Shown here piece by piece: positions 55,545-64,000 of a DNA stretch of 64,000 nt. Below the pieces are notes generated by a model, which saw nothing but the letters and a program-made list of their open reading frames with translations, had not been told where the DNA came from and did no database searches. Origin of the DNA: Aplysia californica (lineage: Eukaryota > Mollusca > Gastropoda > Aplysiida > Aplysiidae); the NCBI RefSeq assembly GCF_000002075.1, contig NW_004797297.1, positions 1,840,346-1,904,345 on the forward strand, given 5' to 3'. Numbering within the stretch: the first letter of the stretch is position 1; each line of letters starts with the position of its first letter. A program made the position numbers and the translations under genes.

Positions 55545-55900
55545 CCTATTGCTCAACAGTGGGAGGGACCAATGCAACATGGTCGGTTGGAGGGACTACC
55601 TAATAACAATGACAGGGGATGGGGTTATGACAGCTCGCCTACAATGCCAGGGGCCAATGCATACATAATTTACGACAATGCCTAATTGAGTCACTAAAGT
55701 GGCAGTCAAAGGCAGATAATAATTATTGTTGGGTGTGATAGGGGTTTTGTGTATAAAATATGGTGGGTGCAGCGGACAGAGGGCCGTTTTTTTACATAGT
55801 GAAATTATAAAGCAAAAACACAAGGGGGGAAATGGAAAGTGACCGTTGTTTGTACAGGTGACAGTCGTTATACAGGTGACAGTCATGGCAGGTTAGACTG
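55545..55900. mobile_element. Probable pogo-like element, right terminus clear
   Basis: The right end reads, reverse-complemented, CAGTCTAACCTGCCATGACT and is followed by TA (55901-55902). The word GACTGTCACCTGTA recurs (near 55858 and 55878). The left limit is not certain. Confidence 0.45.
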
Positions 55901-55929
55901 TATCTAGTTGATGACTTAACAATTTACAG

Positions 55930-56130
55930 TTTATTTTATGCTACTCATGGACCCATCCGAAGCTCAGATATTCTAAAGCATTTTTTCTTGTTCATTTTTA
56001 TCTGCTTTACACTAATATATTGACTTTAGCAGCATATTACTACTAGCTTATATGACATTATGGAATTCTTTAACGAACCATATTACAACTGGACCAATGT
56101 TGTAGTAATATTTGACTTGTTTTTAACAAG
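55930..56130. repeat. Dispersed repeat, copy 2
   Basis: Diverged copy of the 51250-51480 segment. It ends just before the TIR element at 56146. Confidence 0.6.
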
Positions 56131-56145
56131 GCTGCGATATTAGTG

Positions 56146-57496
56146 ATATTTGGACCACGGGGTGCCAATAATCTGGTCATTATTCAGACCTTCAGGAACA
56201 GGTATTAATACGGGCTTCATTTGTTTATTCTCACACGGGGTGGAGAGGCATAAAACTTATTGGCGAGTTGGTTTTAGTGTTTTTGAAAAACACAGTGACT
56301 ACATTCACCGTGCCGTGAACGTAGCTAGATTAGATCTAGACTTAGTTTGAAGGCTAAATTCACGATTCACGGCGCCCTGAATGTAGTTTGCAGGCCATGA
56401 TTTGCCATGTAAAGGGGGTCAAATTTGTGTTCAGCAGAAAAAACAAACTAAAAAAAAAAGTACACACATAGAACCTGGACGTAACTCCTGTTCTGCGTCT
56501 GTGCCGAGATGTGAGTCAAATCAATGAGCTTCTCATGTCTAAGCGGGTCAATTTGTTTTTCATTGGGCGAACATCTAGACTGAGCTACCAACTTGGTGTG
56601 TCTTGTGATGAACCAACGCAGTCGGTTCTACAAGACCTAGGCCACAAACGCACATAAACTCAAGCAGACACATGAAACTACAAGCAGACTGACGCACACA
56701 CACACGTTCATTACAGCGATGATGCTTCACGCGTGTGCACTGAGCTAGGAGGGCCGGACTGATACAGGCTTCAACCGCCCCGGCTATGACAGCTGGGGGC
56801 TAAATAAGGAATGGGGTCCGAATAATAGTGGTGGGCGGTACCGGCGAAATCCAGTCTCCAGGTGCCGAGAACCGCCAGTACCGGTACTGGGAGTGACACC
56901 AGTAGGTGACGTCACAGACTTCGCGTCGATTAGCGTCGCCCGCACCCCACCCCCACACACACACACCAGTCAGAATTGAAGAGGCGAACTGTGACGCAAA
57001 ATACCTTTGAAGTTTGCCGCCACGTGGGATTAAACTTTGCAAGCAGAGTTTTTAAAATAGTTATCGCCGTTAAAAATTGATTTCATTTTCGGAATCAGCG
57101 TATCAAAATAAGCAAAGTGGCTCTTGTGGAACCTGATTTGAAGCCATATTATAAATTTAAGCAAACTTCGTTTTTCATTGTCAATTTTGAATCTGAAGTA
57201 CTGTATCAAGGTCACCCACTGCGTTGTGTGCATCTGACGTCCCAGCTGCTAGGCTTAGGCCTACACACTGCACACTTCCCGTGGCCTGGTAAGAAAAAAA
57301 ACAACCGTCGCGTCGGCTCCTTCTCAGAGCCGGTATAACCATTGGTGTCGGCTCCTTCCGAGAGCCGGTACTGGAGGCCAGGTGTCGGTACTGACACCTC
57401 CTTCGGTAGAACCGGGAGTTCCGGTACTAGGTACCGGTACCTGCCCATCCCTACCGAATAAGGACCAGATTATTGGCACCTCCGCGGTCCGAATAA
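56146..57496. mobile_element. TIR element with GGTGCCAATAATCTGGTC ends
   Basis: Left terminus GGACCACGGGGTGCCAATAA and right terminus, reverse-complemented, GGACCGCGGAGGTGCCAATA align for about 40 bp. Body about 0.7 kb once the nested hAT-like element is removed. Superfamily unknown. Confidence 0.7.
56826..57453. mobile_element. hAT-like non-autonomous element, 628 bp, nested
   Basis: Flanked by the 8-bp duplication CCGAATAA (56818-56825 and 57454-57461). Termini TAGTGGTGGGCGGTACCGG and, reverse-complemented, TAGGGATGGGCAGGTACCGG. An 8-bp target duplication and short TIRs of this form are typical of hAT elements. The inside is rich in CCGGTACC-like words. Inserted about 45 bp from the right end of the 56146-57496 element. 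Confidence 0.9.
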
Positions 57497-58144
57497 TGAC
57501 ATCGTCTTTTTAACAACGACAACGTCATGGGGAGGGCATGCCCCCCCCGAACCAAAAAGAATCAGGAGGCTTTCAGGGGGGCTCCCCCCCCCCCCCCCCT
57601 CCTGCATTTCACTGACTATGATTTGTTGATGTTTTGGCAATTAGTATTAGGATTGATATTTTAATATTTTTACTTGAAAACAATTGACATTGAATTTCAA
57701 TTGATTTGCAAGGGCCATGATGAGATCTAGTCTAGAATCTAGAGTCTAGATCTAGATCTACATGAGCTTTTGCCAAAAGGTGGGGGTGTTTGCATGAGGA
57801 CTTTTTTAATCAACCACTACTCATGGTAAAATATGTTTTCTTCTGAAAACTTTATGCATATGGCAAGGAAATAAGTTGGTCAAGCTGCATGAGCAAGTGG
57901 ATTGATGTGTGCATCTTATATCTCTACATAGAAAGATAATAGTACTAAAAATAGGTCATTTTTTACTCATCCTGAGTGCACACGTAATTGTATGTTAAAT
58001 ACAGAATATTGTTAATCTTAAACTATCAAACAGTAGTGCATTCAAACATTGAAAATAGTTTGTATACACCATCATAACAGCGTGTGTCCATTAAAAGGAT
58101 TTTATTTTTTTATATTAATGATGTTATTGCTGAGTAAAATTTAT

Positions 58145-60012
58145 AAGTTCGTTCATTACTCGTGTCATAATTACATCATCAGACTTTCCAAGGTCTAGAA
58201 AACCCAAATCGTTAAACATATCATCCCGAGAAATGACCGGTATTAAATATTGGTTTGACATTGATCCATCAGAAGGGTAATTTTCCCCTCCATCGCATGG
58301 TTTTGCTTAAATATGACTTTGATTGAGATAATCCAGGTTTGTCATAATGATGTTATGAACAAACACTTTATGATATTTCTGCAAAATATCATGTGAGGGA
58401 CTTCCCACTGTTTCACAACATCCTTTTACATGGTGGAATGAACATGGAAGAGTATCGTGCTGATGACTCAAAAGAGAAGCGAAGGAGAGGCAAAAATATG
58501 CTTGTCATAATGGATTGTCATCATGTTATGAACGTGACAGTGTGTCATAATGGTTATGAACGAAACCTTATTCCATGTAATTTACAGTTGTTTTGGGATG
58601 TATTTTTAATTTTAACCCAACTTGAGGATGTATCAGACCTTGCTTATATTCTGATATTTTGATTTTTATGATAAGTGTATGGGTCTGGATTTTAATTAGT
58701 ATTTTACTTTTGTAGTAATGGTTATGAACGAACTACATATTGTACTCTGAGGGCTTTACAGAGTTGATAAACATTAAAAACATGTACACAGATACACATA
58801 TTATGAGGAAACTTTCATTTAATATGAAATTTTAAAGTAAATGACAGGTCAAAATATTAATTTTTAGGTCAAAACTGAAGTTTGTCATAATAGTTATGAA
58901 CGAACAATTAAAGGTATTCTAAGGGTTTTTCAGTGATTAAACTTTGAATTCTTCCAACATATAACCTTATTTTGAGGAGAGTCTCATAAATTAAAACAAT
59001 TTTATGTGAATGACAGAACAATAAGTTAATTTTTTGGGCCCAAAGTAAAATTTGTCATAATAGTTATGAACGAAACAGTGTGTCATAACGGTTATGAACG
59101 AAACCTAATTCCATGTAATTTACAGTTGTTTTGGGATGTATTTTTAATTTTAACCCAACTAAAGGACAGAATGGACTTTGCATACATTCTGATATTTTGA
59201 TTTTATCATAAGTGTATGGGTGTGGATTTTAATTAGTATTATACTTTTGTAGTAATGGTTATGAACGAACTATTTATAGTCCATTTTATATATTTTGAGG
59301 GCTTTTCAGTGTTTACAAACTTTAAAAACATGTACAGAGATACATATTATGAGGAGAGTTTCATTTAATAAAAGTTTTAAAAAATGAATGACAGATCAAA
59401 ATGAGTAAATTTTTAGGTCAAAATTGAAGTTTGTCATAATTGTTATGAACGAACCATTTTAAAGGTATTCTAAGGGTTTTTCAGGAAATATAAACTTTGA
59501 ATTCTCCCTACATAGAGGAATCTATCATTTTAAGGAAAGCCTCATAAATGAAAACTGTTTTATGTGAAAGACAGAACAATATAAGTAAATTTTAGGGGCC
59601 AAAAGTAAAATTTGTCATATAGTTATGAACGAAACAGTGTGTCATAATGGTTATGAACGAACTTTAAATTTATGCATAATATGCCTTAAGACCAGTCTGC
59701 GTTTAAAAATAGCTGTTTAATGGTCTTTCATTTATCACTTGACTATAATTAGTCAATTGAGTGTTATTTTAGACAATTCTAGTCGATGAAACTTGATATA
59801 ATTGATAGTATTTTGGTCACTTATTGTTCGTTCATAACTATTATGACACAAAAAAGTAATTTTATAAAAAATTAATAAAGATTTTTATAAATTGTCAATT
59901 CTATGTAGTTTTGGAAGTTATTTGCTATGTCTCAAAATATAACATCAGCCTAGCTGAAGAAAGGAACTTTGAGTATTCATAAATTTGTGTCATCATTGTT
60001 ATGAACGAACTT
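58145..60012. repeat. 1.9-kb block built on a CATAAnnnTTATGAACGAAC motif
   Basis: About a dozen direct copies of TCATAATGGTTATGAACGAA or close variants lie between 58340 and 60010, with inverted copies at 58146 and 59825. Two higher-order units, about 538 and 559 bp, start at 58541 and 59079, each with four motif copies. The outermost copies face each other (AAGTTCGTTCAT at the left, ATGAACGAACTT at the right), so the block could be a transposon with its terminal motif repeated inside. Confidence 0.8.
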
Positions 60013-60759
60013 TTTGCAATTTCTGTCATTCAAGTAAGTCAGAATTACACCAAGACCCTTGCATATACAGCTTTGGCAGTTACTGAGTCTGAAAGAGCAA
60101 TCATTAGACTATATAATATGGGTGATTAAAGAATTATTACATAAAGTTGATTTTGGACCTCATTTGTCACACCCAGGTATCCCACCTTTTGGCAAATGCT
60201 CACATGAATTTAAACATGTATTCATGTAATGTAGATCTAGATCTAGATATCTAGATCTACAACAAAATATGGAGTAATAAATGCGTCAACTGTGGCTACA
60301 GAATTGCGTCACCTCTACCGTACCTTTTCTTGATCGAAAAACGATACGACTGAAGATTAGATCTAGAGTATAGATCTATATCTAGGTCTAGAAAGTAGAT
60401 CTACTGAGTGTAGTCTGTCTGTAGAAACCGAAAGAAAAACTTGAAAACACGAAGTGCAGTAGTTAGTAAATAAGGAAGCGGAACTAGATCTCAAATGAAT
60501 TTCCAAAACATGGATTTTTGAAACTTGTAAACAACGACACACAATGTGTACCTTCTGGACTCGGTAGGCTATGTAAAAAATAGATATAAGTTGATACTTC
60601 AAGGAAACAAAAATTATAATGTCATATCAAGCACTTTTAATACTGCAAGGACAACACGATAAATTATAATTTGTAAAGATGTGTTTACTTGTGTGTGAGT
60701 ACATTAATGCGTGTGTCTATATTATAGGCTATTATGGGTCTGTGTGGGAGTGTGTGTGG

Positions 60760-60822
<63 letters not shown>

Positions 60823-61661
60823 TGTGTGTGTGTGTGTGTGTTTGATTAGTTATAGTCTAACTATATGAATGTCCTATATTTGGGAATGGCCTTCAGGAAG
60901 AAGCACCGCCCCCCGGGGGGGGGGGGGGGGTCGATATAAATTGGTACAAAAACAAACAACAAAAGAACACTGACTAACAAAAGTAAAAATACATGTAATA
61001 CAATAAACTGGAAAGAAGTATTACGCCTGAAGAAAATAAAACACTTATTTACAGTTGAAAAGCAAGAAGTCGTAATGGGTGCAAAAGAAAATAGTTGGAG
61101 CTATTTTTATTAGTATGTGAGTATAATTTTCTAAGTAGGGTTAGGGCTAGGTTTATTTATCATCCCTTCAAAGCATGTACTTGTCTGATATAAAAAACAA
61201 CAAACAATACAACTAAAAAAACAAAAGCTTCGTAAGTATCCCTCTAAAGCCATACAAGTAACAAAGGGAAAGGAAAGCAGCAATTATGTATGCTTTTACA
61301 AATGCATTACCAGTACCAGTCACTGCGATGGCGATGGAACTTTCTGCTTACTGTTTGTTCGCTCGATAAAAAAAATAGATCTAGGCTATGACAAGGATCC
61401 GAAGGGTTGTTTTATCTTGGCCAATAATGGCCAAAGGCCTTTTTCGGAATAGGCCTACGTCTTTGGACCGGCGATACCGGAGAGTCCCGACAATGTATCG
61501 GACGTTTCCGTAAACCATACGCATGCGTATGGTGACTCTGTAAAGTAGGCGATTTTGAAACCTCTTTCGCAGAGGCAGAGGGTGGGTTGAGTAACTGTGT
61601 GTGGACGGAAAGTTTTATAACTGCTGAGTGTGAGATTTCTGTGGATATTCCATTCATTTAT
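60013..61661. other. Region upstream of TENT4
   Basis: No gene seen. Contains TAGATC words (60235-60260 and 60358-60405), a GT microsatellite and a G-run at 60917-60930. The TENT4 promoter and 5' UTR should lie in its right-hand end; no TATA box is evident there. Confidence 0.45.
60766..60841. repeat. (GT)n microsatellite
   Basis: Long TG run with one AG interruption. Confidence 0.95.
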
Positions 61662-61990
61662 ATGGATCCAAGAATTGCTTGGTATCCACCTGAACAATTG
61701 GGACCAGCACACGATTTATGGACGCGGATTTGGGAAACGCAGTATTGCCTGGACAGCATGTTACTTGGATCATCCTCTGACCAAAAACCTCAAGAATTTA
61801 TTCCTTTGGATGAGCCGACCGACAGCACAGATCCTCACAAGAGGTTAGAAGCTCAACAGAAAAGAAAGCGGCAGGACAACCGTGCCTGTACATTTGGATT
61901 GAATTTTCCATTAAATACACGGATATTACGAGATGGTGGTCTCACGCCGTGGAGAAAAGATGACAGAATTTATGGGAGGGGAATTATTGG
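61662..61990 (+). CDS. TENT4: TENT4 (PAPD5/PAPD7, Trf4-type poly(A) polymerase), first coding exon
   Basis: From the first in-frame ATG, the exon reads MDPRIAWYPPEQLGPAHDLW then TRIWETQ (human TENT4A starts [29 protein letters not shown]). After an acidic linker comes KRKRQDNRACTFGLN (human RKRENKASTYGLN) and then LTPWRKDDRIYGRGIIG, which precedes the LHEEI-initiated catalytic domain in relatives. The donor is GG|GTAAGTCG at phase 2, after 109 full codons. TENT4 enzymes add mixed A/G tails to mRNAs and tail nuclear non-coding RNAs for TRAMP/exosome processing. The nucleotidyltransferase domain is outside the window. Vertebrates have two paralogues; this exon cannot say whether the animal has one or two. 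Confidence 0.93.
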
Positions 61991-62259
61991 GTAAGTCGAG
62001 ACTTTTAAATCATGTGTACTCGTGTACCCGAAGCCTGTGCTGCTCTGTCGTTTCTCTACTCTGTACTCTTTGATCTTGAACCTTTTTTGCCATGCCTCAT
62101 CATGCCTTGTTGATTACTTAGTCTAGATCTTGGCATTTTAATGCAGTCTATTAATTATTGTGTATTATGTTGAATGTTTTTAAAGTTACTGCCTTGATGT
62201 AGATCTACCCATGTCCAGAGGTGTTCATTTAGATGACTAAGCACTCTCTGTTTGAGGTT

Positions 62260-62530
62260 AGATTCTAGATTCTAGATCTAGACTCTAGATCTCTAGATAG
62301 ATCTAGATCTAGATTTCTAGATCTAGATCTAGATCTAGAATCTAGTAGATCTAGATCTAGATATCTAGATCTAGTAAAAAAAACTAGACTAGATTATCTA
62401 GATATATCTAGATCTAGTCTAGTAGACAAGATCTAATCTAGAGAAATCTAGATCTAGATTCTTGACTCTAGATGTCTTGATCTAGAGTCTAGATCTAGAT
62501 GTCTTGATTTAGATATCTAGAGATCTAAAA
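62260..62530. repeat. TAGATC-rich cluster
   Basis: Dense CTAGATCTAGAT words with irregular spacing, self-complementary on both strands. Smaller clusters occur at 2064-2085, 57722-57763, 60235-60260, 60358-60405, 62636-62680 and 62930-63030. Confidence 0.9.
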
Positions 62531-62687
62531 TGACATGGGCATATGATATAGATCTAGGCCTAGGCGGATAGTATTGTTGATTTTGTACCTAAGCATACTC
62601 CTGCCCCTCCTCCTATCGCCTAGAATCTAGATCTAATCTAGTCTAGACTCTAGACTCTAGATCTTGATGTTGATCTAGAATAAAAGG

Positions 62688-62792
62688 CACTTTTTCAGTA
62701 GTTCCCACACCGCAATTGTTATTCACGGGTTTTGGTCCCAAGAGTAGGGGGGTTTCAGGGGGGGTCTTGCCCCCCTGACCTAATAAAAATGT
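62688..62792. repeat. Dispersed repeat (AGTTCCCAC...GGGTTTTGG...GGGGGTTTCAGG), copy 1
   Basis: Matches 63668-63745 through TTTTTC(A/G)GTAGTTCCCAC, CGCAATTGTTATTC and GGGTTTTGG blocks. Confidence 0.75.
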
Positions 62793-63146
62793 GAGTGTAT
62801 ACACACACAGTAACCGGAACAAAGTCACAAAGTATACAGACCCTGTAGGGAAACTGAAACTCTTTTTTTGTGATTTCGGAAAGTTTCAGCGCTCTCTTGC
62901 TCAGGGTAGAACTAGAGTCTAGGTTCTTCTAGATCTATGGCGCCTAGGTCTAGATCTAGACAGACAAATATAAATCATTGATCTAGTTTCGAGGCTAGCC
63001 TAGATCTAGATCTAGAATCTAAGTCTAAATGAAGATTGTGGATGTCTTTTCGATGAACGATCGTTTTTCCTGTTTTGGAGTTGGAGGAATCACAATTTGA
63101 AGAAAAGAACAATGTCATAATTTCAATCAATCGAGCAGTCTCTCTC

Positions 63147-63149
<3 letters not shown>

Positions 63150-63206
<57 letters not shown>
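63150..63206. repeat. (TC)n microsatellite
   Basis: Uninterrupted TC units directly next to the SINE head. Confidence 0.95.
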
Positions 63207-63207
<1 letters not shown>

Positions 63208-63209
<2 letters not shown>

Positions 63210-63349
63210 GGGCTCTCGTGGCCTCCTAGAGGTTAAAAAAGGTGTTGGCCTCTCATTCAAAGGTCCCGGGTTCGAATCTGGGTAGCGGCCGAAAAATTTT
63301 CTTCTCTAAAATTGTCTCCTTTCACCTCCTTTCCAGCTCTCTAGCAATA
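63208..63349 (+). mobile_element. tRNA-derived SINE, 3'-truncated
   Basis: Head with GGTTCGAATCTGGG (B box) and the following GAAAAATTTTCTTCTCTAAA block match the full copy at 41438-41962. The match ends at CTCTCTAGCAAT, where unrelated G-rich sequence begins. Confidence 0.88.
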
Positions 63350-63426
63350 TGTTGGGGGGTTTCATGGGGGGCATTTTACCACAATTTAATGTTTTGCAGT
63401 TGTTAGGTTTGATATCTTAGCTTGCC

Positions 63427-63718
63427 GCGAATAAAACGTATAGATCTAGGGGGGGTGGGAACTACCGAAAAAGCACCGAATAAAATAGCCAAGAACACAT
63501 GTTGTCTCTCAACACTACACTACACGTCGAGATTTAAAGCCTAAGTCTAAGTTTAGTAATTGATTATAAATACTAGATTTAGCCTGTAGGTGACCAGGGT
63601 ATATTAATCTAGCCTTAATTTACTTTCAGGCCAGGCAGGCCAACACAACATTAATAAGCAGTCCACGGCGCTTTTTCGGTAGTTCCCACCCCGCAATTGT
63701 TATTCGCGGGTTTTGGCC
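63427..63718. repeat. Inverted repeat pair, about 290 bp
   Basis: Left arm CGCGAATAAAACG...GTGGGAACTACCGAAAAAGC and right arm GCTTTTTCGGTAGTTCCCAC...TTATTCGCGG pair over most of 45 bp. The right arm is also present at 62688. Confidence 0.75.
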
Positions 63719-63765
63719 CCAAGAGTATATGGGGGGTTTCAGAGACAGAGACCTAGTAAAAAAAT

Positions 63766-63830
63766 AGGCCGGCTCTATTTCTCCGAACGTTCGGGAAAAT
63801 AGACTTGAACTCTATTTCTCCAAACGGTTT
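63766..63830. repeat. CCGAACGTTCGG palindrome repeat
   Basis: GGCCGGCTCTATTTCTCCGA with the CCGAACGTTCGG core, a single diverged unit of the family arrayed at 1655-1823. Confidence 0.85.
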
Positions 63831-64000
63831 CCATTCTTGAGATTTGTTGATGAAAAGCGAATGGGGTGGCCCATGTGTGTGTGTGTGTAAAGTGTGAACG
63901 GGTGGAGAGGGGGGGAAGGGGCGTGGAGGGATTTTTTTTTTTTTACCATGAAGGATTTTAGTTTTTGCTGGGTAACTAAATGCAAAATAGGTTACTGCCA

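Larger units (their letters stand above)
61991..64000 (+). other. TENT4: TENT4 intron 1 (partial)
   Basis: Begins with GTAAGT and holds no further exon that I can recognise. It contains the TAGATC-rich block, a SINE head, a TC microsatellite and several G-rich repeat fragments. Confidence 0.6.

Noticed and set aside
1-64000. CRISPR arrays, bacterial operons or other prokaryotic features
   Set aside because: The spliced host genes show this is animal DNA; the regular repeats seen are minisatellites without spacers.
1-64000. LTR retrotransposon, endogenous virus or Polinton remains
   Set aside because: I saw no paired long terminal repeats and no recognisable capsid, integrase, protease or protein-primed polymerase sequence. 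This does not exclude very decayed pieces.

Overview
This is animal nuclear DNA, most likely from a gastropod mollusc. The genes are spread thinly and rich in introns, with GT-AG splice sites. Non-coding DNA is dominated by microsatellites, foldback elements, tRNA-derived SINEs and small DNA transposons. The gastropod call rests on my memory of similar repeat words (TAGATC runs; the RNase H tail of a non-LTR element) in mollusc genomes, so it is an inference.

Four host genes are supported by exon-by-exon reading. (1) TMEM186-like, + strand, two coding exons (7147-7215 and 8549-9124): a mitochondrial inner-membrane protein of the complex I assembly machinery. (2) CEP72, - strand, 15 exons between 34350 and 15982. 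Every intron has GT-AG ends, the phases close exactly, and the product is 635 residues (human about 647): a centrosome and centriolar-satellite protein with N-terminal leucine-rich repeats and a C-terminal coiled coil. (3) POP4/RPP29, - strand, five coding exons between 47689 and 38833: a subunit of RNase P and RNase MRP. (4) The first coding exon of TENT4 (PAPD5/PAPD7, Trf4-type non-canonical poly(A) polymerase), + strand, 61662-61990; the rest lies beyond the window. TMEM186 and CEP72 converge; CEP72 and POP4 run in the same direction; TENT4 diverges from POP4. The four do not form an operon or an evident pathway, although POP4 and TENT4 both act in RNA processing.

Layout: 1-7 kb is microsatellites, a 37-bp palindrome array and two nested inverted-repeat elements. 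7-9.3 kb is TMEM186. 9.3-16 kb holds TA-flanked, pogo-like MITEs and shared SINE/LINE tails. 16-34.4 kb is CEP72, with a piggyBac-like MITE, a 2.1-kb decayed pogo-like block and an element with 11-bp flanking repeats in its introns. 34.4-38.8 kb is intergenic, with a SINE and a possible short spliced transcript. 38.8-47.7 kb is POP4, whose large intron holds a tandem-repeat-armed transposon with 9-bp flanking repeats and a nested SINE, two more piggyBac-like MITEs and a 313-bp tandem duplication. 48-61.6 kb is a dense repeat region: a pogo-like element interrupted by a LINE fragment, a 15-copy 45-bp minisatellite, a 946-bp pogo-like element inside a TA microsatellite, a hAT-like element nested in another TIR element, and a 1.9-kb block built on a CATAAnnnTTATG motif. 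61.6-64 kb is the start of TENT4.

The most unusual signal is a set of at least nine TA-flanked, pogo-like termini. They share one spelling plan (CAGT, then about 10 nt, then a short 'word' repeated at 11-17 bp spacing) but each family uses a different word. No retrovirus-like, Polinton-like or toxin element was recognised.
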